A DNA stretch of 64,000 nt from Flavobacteriaceae bacterium UBA3356 (GCA_002360635.1 DEQW01000003.1:772019-836018); one strand, 5' to 3'; positions 43,056 to 52,563 are shown, counted from the first letter of the stretch. Made by a program: numbers and translations. Notes: a model not told the origin generated them from the letters alone.

Positions 43056-43346
43056 ATGGAACAATCTAATTATATACAGATAACCACCTATTGCAAAAAG
43101 ACCAAAATAGATCGTGATTTTGTGCAAGCTTTGGAACAATACGGACTAATTAGTGTTAAAGTTTCAGAACCGGAACCTTTAATTGCTGAAGACGATATGC
43201 CAGAAATAGAACGAATGTTCCGGTTGCACAAAGAATTAGGTATAAATATGGAAGGGATCGATGTGCTGAACCACGTCTTGAAACGAATGCAAACTATGGA
43301 AAAGGAGCTTTTTAAATTAAAAAAACGTTTAGAGCTCTACGAGTAA
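43056..43346 (+). CDS. cbpM: CbpM-like chaperone modulator
   Basis: The 96-residue MerR-like helical protein begins with IQITTYCKKTKIDRDFVQALEQYGLI and has the CbpM-type C-terminal coil MQTMEKELFKLKKRLELYE. CbpM inhibits CbpA in E. coli by binding the J domain. The direct adjacency to cbpA supports this role. The sequence is short and divergent, so it rests mostly on context. Confidence 0.82.
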   Translation: MEQSNYIQITTYCKKTKIDRDFVQALEQYGLISVKVSEPEPLIAEDDMPEIERMFRLHKELGINMEGIDVLNHVLKRMQTMEKELFKLKKRLELYE

Positions 43347-43348
43347 AA

Positions 43349-44764
43349 TTATTCTTTGGGGTTTTTATATAAGGTTACGAAAACGCCTAAATTTTCATAA
43401 GTTTTGACTTCTTCCCAATTATTTCGTAATTCTAAAATGGTTTCATCACTTGTGCTATTTTCAATGTTCGATAAAATCACATATGTATTGGTTGTCAAGT
43501 CTACTACAGGAAACATTTCAGAAACAGCCTTATCTTTTGAGAGATAAGCCACTCGCCTACCGTTAAAACGCAAGTTTGTGCCAACTTCGGAAGGACGTAT
43601 GTTTTCCTTTTCTAAAAACTTCAGCATTTTTTCTTCTTTACTAAAATAGCCTAGGTGTGCGAAACTACTGTCCCAGGCCTGGGAAATAGTGGCGGGATAG
43701 ATCCAAAAATGGCCTGAAATTAATGCCACGGCAACAATAATTAGGACACCACGCCTTCTTTTTCTGTTTGCTGAAACAGTAAATAATACGTTAATTAAGA
43801 GGATTGCACTTAAAATAAAGCAAACCATTAAATATCTTGGCCCCATGGGGTTGCTAAAGGGTACAAATCCAAAAAAGAAAACTATTGTAAAAACCAACAA
43901 AGCAATGAAAATACGTTGTGATGGAACGTCGAGTGAAAACTTTTTTTGCCTAAAAACCTTCCACAAAAAAAACACTAAGGGAACCCAAAGGAAAATTCGG
44001 CCAAAATCCAATAAGTTCTTAAAATAAACTATCGTGTTTTTTACCATCAACATAAAAGTTGTGGTTTTTCTATGTTCAGAAAAATTTTCGTTTTTAGTAA
44101 TGAGCACCCAACCTAATTCAGAATATTGATAAATTAAAAATATTCCGAAAGTGAAAACGGCAATACAATACGCATAAATCATATTCCGATTGAACGTTAA
44201 TAGCCTTCTTCTGTTATAGATTATATGTATCAACAATAAAGCAACAAAACAATATATACCCCGTAAATTAGTAAGTAATAATCCTGATAGAGCGATGGTG
44301 TAGAGCAACCAACTGTTCTTTTGAAGGGCATTAAAAGCGAAAAGAGTAAAAAACAACAACATCATATCGTTGTTTAAACTTGTTGTCTGTGCTAACACTG
44401 TTGGGTCTAAACACACCAATAAAAACATAACTATAGGCACTGAAACACTAAAGTTACGTTTGCACAAAAGTAAAATTTGATAAAAAACACCAAGGTTTAC
44501 AAGCAATAAGAGCAGTCTCGAAGAAAAAAGCGTTTGTCCTAATAACTTCCAAAACAACGCCAAGCTTGTAATCCATAACGGTGGGTGCCCAGACGAATAT
44601 TCAGTTGGAAGAATTAAGTTTGAGAAGTTGTTTTCGTAAATCCAAGTCGCTCGATTCGCCTTGCTTATACCATCCCAAAAAAATGGCAAGTCACTAAATA
44701 CAACAAATTCGATTATTAGAAGTACCGCTACTACTAAAAACAACAAGAGTTCTTTTCTATTCAT
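43349..44764 (-). CDS. GT-C fold glycosyltransferase-like membrane protein
   Basis: The 471-residue protein has about 11 hydrophobic segments. The first extracytoplasmic loop carries the acidic pair pattern FSDLPFFWDGISKANRATWIYE and then EYSSGHPPLWITSLALFWKL, as in ArnT/PMT-type GT-C transferases that use polyprenyl-linked sugars. A soluble C-terminal part of about 90 residues faces outside. The donor and acceptor are unknown. No glycan cluster is linked. Confidence 0.78.
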   Translation of the reverse strand: MNRKELLLFLVVAVLLIIEFVVFSDLPFFWDGISKANRATWIYENNFSNLILPTEYSSGHPPLWITSLALFWKLLGQTLFSSRLLLLLVNLGVFYQILLLCKRNFSVSVPIVMFLLVCLDPTVLAQTTSLNNDMMLLFFTLFAFNALQKNSWLLYTIALSGLLLTNLRGIYCFVALLLIHIIYNRRRLLTFNRNMIYAYCIAVFTFGIFLIYQYSELGWVLITKNENFSEHRKTTTFMLMVKNTIVYFKNLLDFGRIFLWVPLVFFLWKVFRQKKFSLDVPSQRIFIALLVFTIVFFFGFVPFSNPMGPRYLMVCFILSAILLINVLFTVSANRKRRRGVLIIVAVALISGHFWIYPATISQAWDSSFAHLGYFSKEEKMLKFLEKENIRPSEVGTNLRFNGRRVAYLSKDKAVSEMFPVVDLTTNTYVILSNIENSTSDETILELRNNWEEVKTYENLGVFVTLYKNPKE

Positions 44765-44903
44765 AGTCTTTTAAACGTATCACGAATATACTGTTAAAAT
44801 TAATTTTTCTATAAAACTCTAGCTTCATTTCAAAAATGTTTTATAAAAAGCCTTTAAGGGAATGTTAAAACAAAACTAATTACTTTGAGATAATTATATA
44901 TTT

Positions 44904-45736
44904 ATGAATATGGATATGAAAAAAACCACTTTATCACTACTAATTTTATTAATCTCAATTTCTAGTTTTTCAAAAAAAAGCAATCCCCTTATGAATGGGA
45001 TTGGGTGCGTGATGGAATATGGACCGGAGCGGCATTAGGTACCACTGTTACTGGATATTCTTTAATTATTGGAAAAGATGATCTTACCGAAGCAAAACTA
45101 CAAAAAGAGGTTGAAAATCAAGATAACATCAACTTTATTGACAAATGGGCTGTAGGGTATAATTCTGAAGCAGCACTTACGCAGAGCAATATCCCCTTTG
45201 CCATGTCTTTCGCTTCTCCTTTTGTATTGCTTTTTGATGATAAAGTAAATGAGCATACTGCTCAAATACTTGGTTTATATCTAGAGAGTCTTTCAACAAC
45301 GGCGGGTTTATATACAGTTACCGCTGGTTTGGTAAACCGAAGTAGGCCATATGTTTATAACGAAAATGTTTCTCTGGAAAGACGATTGATTAATAATGGA
45401 CAACGGTCTTTTTATTCGGGACACGTTGCGGCTTCAGCAACTGCTACCTTTTTTGCCGCAAAAGTTTATAGTGATTTTAATCCAGATAGCCCTGCAAAAG
45501 TATGGGTTTGGGCTGGAGCTGTTACCATACCTGCCGCTATTGGTTATTTCAGGATTAAGGCCGGGCAACACTTTTTAACCGATGTTCTTTTAGGTTATGG
45601 ACTTGGAGCAATCACGGGATATTTTGTACCCGAATTGCATAAAACCAAAGATAGCGTTATTGAAGTCGTGCCAAGCGCAGGAATGTCTGCTACTGGAGAT
45701 GTCTACAGAGGAATAGGGTTACAAATGAAGTTTTAA
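44904..45736 (+). CDS. PAP2-family phosphatase; signal peptide and body in different frames at an A8 tract
   Basis: The body (from about 44980) has a PAP2 active site: RSRPYVYN, SFYSGHVAASATATFF and RIKAGQHFLTDVLLGYG, the K/RxxxxxxRP, PSGH-like and SRxxxxxHxxxD elements. Family members dephosphorylate lipid phosphates such as undecaprenyl pyrophosphate. A signal peptide (MKKTTLSLLILLISISSFS) starts at 44916 or at two in-frame ATGs upstream. It ends in a run of eight A (44972-44979). A one-base shift there (-1) continues as KKKQSPYEWDWVRDG. Without a shift the signal frame stops at about 45032 and the body could begin only at GTG 45005 without a signal peptide. Sequencing error, slippage or real phase variation are all possible. 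Confidence 0.72.
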
Positions 45737-45740
45737 GAAA

Positions 45741-46835
45741 TTACACATTAAACCTAAAGTGCATCACATCACCATCCTTAACTATGTATTCCTTCCCTTC
45801 TACCCCTAATTTACCGGCATCACGTACTTTGGCTTCGCTACCATAATTTACGAAGTCTTCGTATTTAATTACCTCGGCACGGATAAAGCCTTTTTCAAAA
45901 TCGGTATGTATAACACCTGCAGCTTGTGGGGCTGTTGAGCCAACCGGAATAGTCCAAGCACGTACTTCTTTTTCACCAGCGGTAAAATAGGTTTCTAAAT
46001 TAAGTAGTTTATATGCACTACGAATTAATTTAGCTGAGCCTGGCTCTTCTAAACCTAAATCTTCCAAGAACATTTGGCGTTCTTCAAAAGTTTCTAGTTC
46101 GGTAATATCGGCTTCAGTTCCTACTGCCAAAATAATTACTTCAGCATTTTCATCTTTTACAGCTTCTCTTACTTGCTCTACATATTCGTTTCCTGAAACT
46201 GCAGCATCTTCATCAACATTGCAAACGTATAAAACAGGTTTGTCGGTTATATATTGAATTTGATCAATAAATTCTTCTCTTTCCGAATCTGTCAATTCAA
46301 TCGCTCTTACAGAAATACCAGCTTCCAACCCTTCTTTTACTTTTAATAAAGCGGCTTCTTCCTTTTGAGCTTCTTTATTACCCGTTCTAGCAGCTCTTTT
46401 TACTTTATCTAGTTTCTTTTCAGTAGTTTCTAAATCTTTTAACTGTAGCTCAATATCAATAGTCTCCTTATCACGCACAGGGTTTACATTTCCATCCACG
46501 TGCACAACATTATCGTTATCAAAACAACGTAATACGTGCAGAATAGCGTCTGTTTCACGAATATTTCCTAAGAATTGATTTCCCAGCCCTTCCCCTTTGC
46601 TAGCTCCTTTTACCAACCCAGCAATATCAACTATCTCAACAGTTGCAGGTAATACGCGCTGTGGGTTTACCAATTCTTCTAGCTTTACCAATCGGTTATC
46701 TGGTACATTTACTACGCCAATATTAGGCTCAATGGTACAAAACGGAAAGTTGGCACTTTGCGCTTTTGCATTGGATAGACAATTAAAAAGGGTCGATTTA
46801 CCTACGTTTGGTAATCCTACAATTCCTGCTTTCAT
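45741..46835 (-). CDS. ychF: Ribosome-binding GTPase YchF (Obg family)
   Basis: The 364-residue protein has the G1 motif GLPNVGKSTLFN (7-18), the G3-like DIAGLVKGASKGEG, a coiled-coil arm (DLETTEKKLDKVKRAARTG), the NVDE motif and the C-terminal TGS domain ending KEYIVKDGDVMHFRFNV. YchF binds the ribosome, often prefers ATP over GTP, and has roles in stress. The gene is convergent with the PAP2 gene, only 4 bases apart. Confidence 0.97.
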   Translation of the reverse strand: MKAGIVGLPNVGKSTLFNCLSNAKAQSANFPFCTIEPNIGVVNVPDNRLVKLEELVNPQRVLPATVEIVDIAGLVKGASKGEGLGNQFLGNIRETDAILHVLRCFDNDNVVHVDGNVNPVRDKETIDIELQLKDLETTEKKLDKVKRAARTGNKEAQKEEAALLKVKEGLEAGISVRAIELTDSEREEFIDQIQYITDKPVLYVCNVDEDAAVSGNEYVEQVREAVKDENAEVIILAVGTEADITELETFEERQMFLEDLGLEEPGSAKLIRSAYKLLNLETYFTAGEKEVRAWTIPVGSTAPQAAGVIHTDFEKGFIRAEVIKYEDFVNYGSEAKVRDAGKLGVEGKEYIVKDGDVMHFRFNV

Positions 46836-47000
46836 GTTACTGTATAATTTGGGCGCAAATATACACTATTAACAGACAATTAGAAGAATTTATCATCGCC
46901 TTTTCTAAATAAAATATGGGAAAATTTTGGCTGGCTCTTATCGTTACTTTAACACATTATAATCTAGATTTACAGTGTATTAACCAAACTATTAATAATC

Positions 47001-47477
47001 ATGAAAAAAGCAATGTATTCAATTATAGCTGTTCTTTTTGTAACGTTTACAATAAACGCACAAGAAAACAAGAACATTCAAAGAGAGACTGTTACCAAAA
47101 AAGTGACTGTTAAGGATACAAAAGTTGACACAAAAGTTGTTCAGGAAATAAAAGAGGACAACGAAGTGGTAAAAGTTGAAGGAACCGACAAGCAGGATCA
47201 AAATTCTCAAGTTGTAACTTCAAAGTCTGATAATACGGAAAAAGTAGTTGCCGATGAAGTTTCTGTTGATGAAGAAAATGCTGAAAAAATTCAGCAAAAC
47301 ATGAATAGAAAAAGTGAAGAGCTGAAAGCTTCTATTGCTGCACAAAAAGCTAAAGCCGAAAAAGAGCGCCAAATGCTTTTAGAAAAGAAAAAGGAAATGC
47401 AGAAAGAACTTGAAAAACGCCGAATGGAACTGGAAAGCAGACCAAAAGGAATGTCAAAACTTAAAAAAGACAATTAA
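47001..47477 (+). CDS. Secreted charged protein A
   Basis: A signal peptide (YSIIAVLFVTFTINA) is followed by AQENKNIQRETVTKKVTVKD and a mature part almost entirely Lys/Glu/Gln-rich. From about 88 to 150 the sequence is a predicted coiled coil (RKSEELKASIAAQKAKAEKE). The 158-residue protein has no known domain. Its N-terminal mature stretch resembles secreted protein B at 49371. It has its own terminator. Confidence 0.75.
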   Translation: MKKAMYSIIAVLFVTFTINAQENKNIQRETVTKKVTVKDTKVDTKVVQEIKEDNEVVKVEGTDKQDQNSQVVTSKSDNTEKVVADEVSVDEENAEKIQQNMNRKSEELKASIAAQKAKAEKERQMLLEKKKEMQKELEKRRMELESRPKGMSKLKKDN

Positions 47478-47496
47478 TTACTTATAACCTATTACA

Positions 47497-47524
47497 AAGC
47501 CTCGGTTAAAGCCGAGGCTTTTTT
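47497..47524. terminator. Terminator after secreted protein A
   Basis: AAGCCTCGG and CCGAGGCTT form a 9-bp stem with a 6-base loop followed by TTTT. The right side overlaps the stop codon of the convergent alpha/beta hydrolase gene. Confidence 0.88.
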
Positions 47525-48320
47525 ATTGGAATATTTTAGTTACTGACTCCCTATATAGCTGAAATTCAATTAGATTATTGTGACCGCCTTCTGGAACAGT
47601 AATAAAGTTAAGTTGTTCCTTTGGTATGGTTTTAGCTAATTTTTTACCAGATTCGTAAGGCACAACATCATCATTTGTCCCATGAAAAATCACTACTGGA
47701 CAATTTATTTTATTCATAAACGTATTAGTTGGGAATCTATACTTAAGTAATTGTGCCACCGGCAAAACAGGAAATCGCTTTTTAGCAACATTGGTCATAC
47801 TATAAAAAGGGGTTTCCAAAATCAGTTTTTTGGGATTATTTGCAGATGCCACATAGGCGGCAAAGGTGGTCCCTAATGACCTGCCGTAAACTGTAACTTC
47901 ATTTTCAGGGAAACGTTTCAAAATATAGTCGTAAAATAATTGTGCATCTTTATAAAGTGATTTTTCTGAGAGTTTACCTGTGCTTTTACCGTACGTACGG
48001 TAATCCATCACCACAACATCATAGTTAAACTGTGTGAAAAAAGAAGCTATTTCGCCCCAACGATCCAAGTTACCGGCGTTTCCATGAAAATATAGAATTA
48101 CGCCTTTCGGATTCTCTACTTTAAAATGTAATGCGTTGAGTCTTGCTCCATCCTCAGCCTCCAGAAAAAATTCAGTGAAAGGTTGTTCAAAGCTATAAGT
48201 ATGCTCCTGCGGCAGTTGAGTAGGTAAAAAAATCAATTTTTCTTGTAATAGGTACATCCCTAATATAATTATAACATAACCCGAAAGTACAATTAATAAT
48301 CCCTTTAAAATTGTTCGCAT
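47523..48320 (-). CDS. Alpha/beta hydrolase, membrane anchored (copy 1)
   Basis: The N-terminus is a membrane helix (LLIVLSGYVIIILGMYLL). The hydrolase shows YFHGNAGNLDRWGEI, the nucleophile elbow YGRSLGTTFAAYVA, HGTNDDVVPYESG with the Asp, and the final His in VPEGGHNNLIEF. Substrate unknown; BEM46/serine-esterase-like. I start at MRTILKG (48320), one base after the stop of the adjacent paralogue. Confidence 0.87.
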   Translation of the reverse strand: MRTILKGLLIVLSGYVIIILGMYLLQEKLIFLPTQLPQEHTYSFEQPFTEFFLEAEDGARLNALHFKVENPKGVILYFHGNAGNLDRWGEIASFFTQFNYDVVVMDYRTYGKSTGKLSEKSLYKDAQLFYDYILKRFPENEVTVYGRSLGTTFAAYVASANNPKKLILETPFYSMTNVAKKRFPVLPVAQLLKYRFPTNTFMNKINCPVVIFHGTNDDVVPYESGKKLAKTIPKEQLNFITVPEGGHNNLIEFQLYRESVTKIFQ

Positions 48321-48321
48321 A

Positions 48322-49182
48322 TTACTTTTTTGCTGAATGTACAACTTTTAGGCTGGTCGTGGAATAGTCAATATTTCTTACTTTAGGATCAAGTATACGG
48401 TATAGCGTTTGATGATACGATTTAAATGTGTTCATATTTTTATGCCCTCCATCTATTATAGGATAAAGCGTGGTTTTTTTAGGTTTAATCTTAGAGAGTT
48501 TTACACTCGTTTTAAAAGGAATTAATTTATCATTGGTACCATGAATAATATGTATTGGGCACTCCACATATTTAAGCCATTTATAGGTTGGCATCGGGTA
48601 TTTCAGAATTACGGAAAGGGGCATAAATGGCATATAGCGTCCTGTAACCTTTGTTAAGCTATAATAGGGTGCATCGAGTATCAACATTTTAGGGTTGTTC
48701 ATAGAGGCTAGTTTAGTAGCAAAACCAGAGCCTAACGATCGTCCGTAAAGTATGATGTGTTTTTCTGAAACAATTTTACTTATTTTATCATAAACATATT
48801 GCAAATCCCGCTTAATGGCTTTTTGAGAACGTTTTCCGATGCTTTTCCCAAAACCACGATAATCTACCATAATTACATCGTACTGTTGGCTTGTAAAATC
48901 AACTGCATACTTCCCCCATCCCTTTATACTTTTTGAATTGCCTTTTAGATACAATACCACACCTTTGGGGTTGTCAACCTTAAAATGAAGCCCATTAATA
49001 AGAGCACCATCCCTTGTTTTTAAATTATATTCTCTAACCACCTGGTTTTCATACAAAAACTGAAAATCCTCAGGCAACTTTTCGGGCTGAAACAAAAAGT
49101 AATCTTGAAGATAATATAATAGGATGCTCACCACTATATAAACCAACAAAACCATTAAAACTATTTGCACCCAAATTGGCAT
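48322..49182 (-). CDS. Alpha/beta hydrolase, membrane anchored (copy 2)
   Basis: Same architecture as copy 1: anchor helix (IVLMVLLVYIVVSILLYYL), YLKGNSKSIKGWGKYAVD, nucleophile elbow YGRSLGSGFATKLAS, HGTNDKLIPFKTS and IIDGGHKNMNTF. Tandem duplication is clear from these matched blocks. It precedes copy 1 with one base between, so the two are one unit. Products are probably held on the cytoplasmic membrane. Confidence 0.87.
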   Translation of the reverse strand: MPIWVQIVLMVLLVYIVVSILLYYLQDYFLFQPEKLPEDFQFLYENQVVREYNLKTRDGALINGLHFKVDNPKGVVLYLKGNSKSIKGWGKYAVDFTSQQYDVIMVDYRGFGKSIGKRSQKAIKRDLQYVYDKISKIVSEKHIILYGRSLGSGFATKLASMNNPKMLILDAPYYSLTKVTGRYMPFMPLSVILKYPMPTYKWLKYVECPIHIIHGTNDKLIPFKTSVKLSKIKPKKTTLYPIIDGGHKNMNTFKSYHQTLYRILDPKVRNIDYSTTSLKVVHSAKK

Positions 49183-49370
49183 AAAATCATGTTTACTTCT
49201 ATAAAAATAGCATATTCCCTTTAATTTAAGATAATTTTAATAGTTAACGGATATACACAATGAAGTTTGGCAAATTATTATCAATATATTTCCACTAATT
49301 AACAGTTTTGAGCATTATATTTACTTGTAACTAAATAAATAACAATCAATTAATTACAAAATATATAATT

Positions 49371-49874
49371 ATGAAAAAGATACTAATAGTTTTCGCATTG
49401 GCAGCTTTCACAACTGCTTTTGCTCAAGAAAATAAAAATGAAAAAACGGAGACTACAACCACCAAAACCTATGTAAAAGATAGCAAAGGGGTTGATGTAA
49501 AAACCAAAAAAGTCAAAAAAACTAAAGACCAAGCTGTGGAACTGAAAAATGATTCTGCCGATAAGACCAATTTTTCAACTGTAATGAAAGACACAGAAGT
49601 TAAAACAGATGTAAGTTACGGCTACAATGGTAACCGCTATAAGTTTATAAACCAAAAAGATAGGGATGGCTACCGTTTAATGACCGTGCAAGACCAAGCT
49701 ACTCAAAAAGAATACGCCATTATCAAACCTTCTTCGCAAAACGGGTATTATATAATGTCTCAAGACGGAGATGAATCGTTTGGATATTTTAATACAGAGG
49801 GCGATTTTGTAGTAGAAAAGTACGATGATAAAAATGATGTTGTCGTAAAGAACATATATAAAATTAGTCAATAA
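49371..49874 (+). CDS. Secreted protein B
   Basis: The signal peptide (KKILIVFALAAFTTAFA) is cleaved before QENKNEKTETTTTKTYVKD. Residues 20-65 are lysine- and threonine-rich; the C-terminal 90 residues (GYNGNRYKFINQKDRDGYRL, YAIIKPSSQNGYYIMSQDGD) look like a small beta domain. The mature N-terminus resembles protein A at 47001. Unknown function. Confidence 0.75.
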   Translation: MKKILIVFALAAFTTAFAQENKNEKTETTTTKTYVKDSKGVDVKTKKVKKTKDQAVELKNDSADKTNFSTVMKDTEVKTDVSYGYNGNRYKFINQKDRDGYRLMTVQDQATQKEYAIIKPSSQNGYYIMSQDGDESFGYFNTEGDFVVEKYDDKNDVVVKNIYKISQ

Positions 49875-49892
49875 CCATAGATGGTTTAAACA

Positions 49893-49930
49893 AAAAAATG
49901 CCTGCAATTAATTTTTGCAGGCATTTTTTT
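49893..49930. terminator. Bidirectional terminator after secreted protein B
   Basis: A stem of at least 10 bp, ATGCCTGCAA with TTGCAGGCAT, extended by A and T runs on both sides. It can serve protein B and the convergent ferredoxin gene. Confidence 0.9.
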
Positions 49931-49949
49931 ATTTTGGTAATTCTCAATT

Positions 49950-50300
49950 TTAATCATTGTGCATAAAACTCTGTTTTCCTAGTAACTCCTCATCACTTTC
50001 TACATGGTCTTCATCAGGAACACAACAGTCAACAGGGCATACAGCCGCACACTGTGGTTCATCGTGAAAGCCTTTACATTCGGTACACTTATCGGGTACT
50101 ATATAATAAATTTCATCACTAATAGGCTCTTGTGTTTCACCTGCATCTACTTCCTTTCCATTTGGTAATACCACATTTCCTTCTAAATCTGTACCATCTG
50201 CATACCGCCAATCATCTGCACCTTCGTAAATAGCAGTATTAGGGCATTCTGGCTCGCAAGCACCACAATTAATACATTCGTCTGTTATTATAATTGCCAT
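49950..50300 (-). CDS. fdx: 2[4Fe-4S] ferredoxin
   Basis: Two cysteine clusters are visible. The first is CINCGACEPECPN; the second is CTECKGFHDEPQCAAVCPVDC, whose expanded spacing is typical of the Alvin-type (Allochromatium vinosum) ferredoxins. The loop between the two motifs is long and ends with the acidic tail DEDHVESDEELLG. The 116-residue protein is a cytoplasmic electron carrier; the partner is not linked. Confidence 0.93.
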   Translation of the reverse strand: MAIIITDECINCGACEPECPNTAIYEGADDWRYADGTDLEGNVVLPNGKEVDAGETQEPISDEIYYIVPDKCTECKGFHDEPQCAAVCPVDCCVPDEDHVESDEELLGKQSFMHND

Positions 50301-50362
50301 CGGTTTTCTTTTTCTAACTTTGCAGCAAATTTAACGCCTAAAAAGGGCAACTCCAAAAAAGT

Positions 50363-51424
50363 ATGCAATTACATCAAAGAATTAACGCTTTTAGTGCTTT
50401 AGGAAGGTTTTTGGGGCAGTTCGCTTCTGAAGAACCCGCAAAAAAAGAGAATGTATTGAACAACGATTCTTTTTTTTCTGAAATGCAACAAAAATTACAA
50501 ACTGCAAAACACCATAATGGCTGGTTTACGGAAGATAACCTTCGTTTTACCTGTAAAAGCTGGGCCGAAGCGTTAACCGAAGAGAACATCAATAAATGGG
50601 TGTCTAATTATACAATTTCAGAGACAACCCCGAAAACTATTGCCATTATTATGGCTGGGAACATCCCGTTGGTAGGGTTTCATGATTTTCTTTCTGTACT
50701 ATTGACCGGAAATAATGTGTTGGCAAAACTATCTTCAAATGATAAGCAGTTACTGCCTTTCTTGGCTCAATATTTAATTTCAATTGAACCAGAATTCAAA
50801 AACCTAATAGAATTTACCGAAGGGCGATTAACAAATTTCGATGCTGTTATAGCAACCGGAAGTGACAATACCGCTCGCTATTTTGAGTATTATTTCAGTA
50901 AATACCCAAATATCATTCGTAAAAATAGAAATTCAGTGGCTGTGCTAACTGGAGATGAAACCAAAGAAGAAATGGAGCTGTTAGCCGATGATATTTTTCG
51001 CTACTTCGGTTTAGGTTGTCGCAATGTTTCAAAAATATTTTTTCCTGAAAAGTATGATTTTGACAAATTCTTCAACGGAATGTTTTCTTGGAAACATGTT
51101 ATCAATAACCACAAATACATCAACAACTACGATTACAACAAGGCTGTGTATTTAATGAGCAACATAAAATTGCTGGACAACGAATATTTATTGCTGAAAG
51201 AAGACACAGGCTACTCCTCGCCTATTTCCGTAACCTTTTACGAAACATATGCTGACCTGGAAGATGTAAAGAAAAAACTGAAAGAAAAAGCTGATAAAAT
51301 TCAAGCAATTGTTTCAAATATAGGGATTGATAATGAAATCCCCTTCGGAACAGCGCAAAACCCAGAACTTTGGGATTATGCCGACGGAGTGGATACTGTA
51401 GATTTTTTGTTGAAACTATCTTAA
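50363..51424 (+). CDS. Acyl-CoA reductase (LuxC-like)
   Basis: The 353-residue protein resembles the LuxC/acyl-CoA reductase branch of the aldehyde dehydrogenase superfamily: IAIIMAGNIPLVGFHDFLSVL, NNVLAKLSSNDKQLLPFLA, VIATGSDNTARYFEYYF, RNSVAVLTGDETKEE and the nucleophile Cys in FRYFGLGCRNVSKIF. It reduces an acyl-CoA to an aldehyde with NADPH in characterised members. In Flavobacteriaceae I recall it next to serC, as here, but the physiological link is unclear. Confidence 0.83.
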   Translation: MQLHQRINAFSALGRFLGQFASEEPAKKENVLNNDSFFSEMQQKLQTAKHHNGWFTEDNLRFTCKSWAEALTEENINKWVSNYTISETTPKTIAIIMAGNIPLVGFHDFLSVLLTGNNVLAKLSSNDKQLLPFLAQYLISIEPEFKNLIEFTEGRLTNFDAVIATGSDNTARYFEYYFSKYPNIIRKNRNSVAVLTGDETKEEMELLADDIFRYFGLGCRNVSKIFFPEKYDFDKFFNGMFSWKHVINNHKYINNYDYNKAVYLMSNIKLLDNEYLLLKEDTGYSSPISVTFYETYADLEDVKKKLKEKADKIQAIVSNIGIDNEIPFGTAQNPELWDYADGVDTVDFLLKLS

Positions 51425-51489
51425 TAAATTAATAACAAATTAAGCAACAATGCTTTCAGAATTAGCATCTTTGTAGTAAATACTGTGTC

Positions 51490-52557
51490 ATGAAAAAACA
51501 TAACTTTAGTGCCGGTCCTTGTGTATTGCCAAAGTCTGTAATGCAAAAAGCTTCCGAAGCTATTTTAAACTTCAACGGTTTAGATTTATCACTAATTGAA
51601 ATTTCGCACCGAAGCAAAGATTTTGTAGCCGTCATGGAACGTGCTCAAACATTAGCTCTTGAACATTTAGGACTTCAAAACAAAGGCTATAAAGCACTTT
51701 TTCTTCAAGGTGGTGCCAGTATGGAGTTTTTACGAGTAGCGTACAATCTCTTGGAAAACAAAGCAGCATATCTCAATACAGGAACGTGGTCTACCAAGTC
51801 TATTAAAGAAGCAAAGTTATTTGGAGAAATAGTTGAAGTAGCATCATCTAAAGATCAAAACTTCAATTATATACCTAAAAATTATTCTGTTCCTTCAGGT
51901 ATTGATTATTTTCATTGCACAAGTAATAACACTATTTTTGGAACACAGCTAAAAAGCTTCCCAAAAACCGATGCCCCTATCGTTTGCGATATGAGTAGCG
52001 ATATCTTTTCAAGGGAATTGGATTTTTCAAATTTTAGTATCATCTATGCGGGAGCTCAAAAAAATATGGGACCGGCAGGTACTACTTTAATTGTTATAAA
52101 AGAAGACGTTTTAGGAAAGGTCTCTCGCGCTATTCCATCATTAATGGATTACAAAGTGCACATTGGTAAAGATAGTATGTTCAACACGCCATCTGTATTT
52201 GCGGTGTATGTTTCTATGTTAACTTTGGAGTGGCTGAAAGAAAAAGGCGGAATTCCAGAAATTGAAAAAATCAATAACAAAAAAGCAGATTTAATTTATA
52301 CTGAAATTGATAGAAATCCTCTGTTTACTGGGTTTGTAGCAAATAAAGAGGATCGATCTACGATGAATGCAACTTTCAATTTAACCGATGAAAGTTTTGC
52401 AGAAAGATTCGACACACTTTGGCAAGAAGCTGGCATTAATGGTTTAAATGGACACAGAAGTGTTGGCGGTTACCGCGCCTCTATGTACAACGCCTTAGAG
52501 CTTGAAAGTGTTCAAGTGCTGGTAGATACAATGAAAGAATTAGAACGAAAAGGATAA
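51490..52557 (+). CDS. serC: Phosphoserine aminotransferase SerC
   Basis: SerC transfers an amino group from glutamate to 3-phosphohydroxypyruvate. The 355-residue protein has the start KKHNFSAGPCVLPKSV, the PLP-binding GGASMEFLRVAYNL, the Schiff-base Lys in YAGAQKNMGPAGT (about 197), and the phosphate-binding GHRSVGGYRASMYNA near the end. It also serves pyridoxine synthesis. The downstream serA catalyses the previous step, though 150 bases with repeats lie between. Confidence 0.96.
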   Translation: MKKHNFSAGPCVLPKSVMQKASEAILNFNGLDLSLIEISHRSKDFVAVMERAQTLALEHLGLQNKGYKALFLQGGASMEFLRVAYNLLENKAAYLNTGTWSTKSIKEAKLFGEIVEVASSKDQNFNYIPKNYSVPSGIDYFHCTSNNTIFGTQLKSFPKTDAPIVCDMSSDIFSRELDFSNFSIIYAGAQKNMGPAGTTLIVIKEDVLGKVSRAIPSLMDYKVHIGKDSMFNTPSVFAVYVSMLTLEWLKEKGGIPEIEKINNKKADLIYTEIDRNPLFTGFVANKEDRSTMNATFNLTDESFAERFDTLWQEAGINGLNGHRSVGGYRASMYNALELESVQVLVDTMKELERKG

Positions 52558-52563
52558 TATAAT

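Noticed and set aside
46916..47113. Small frame upstream of secreted protein A
   Set aside because: It overlaps the signal peptide of the secreted protein in another frame and has no family pattern.
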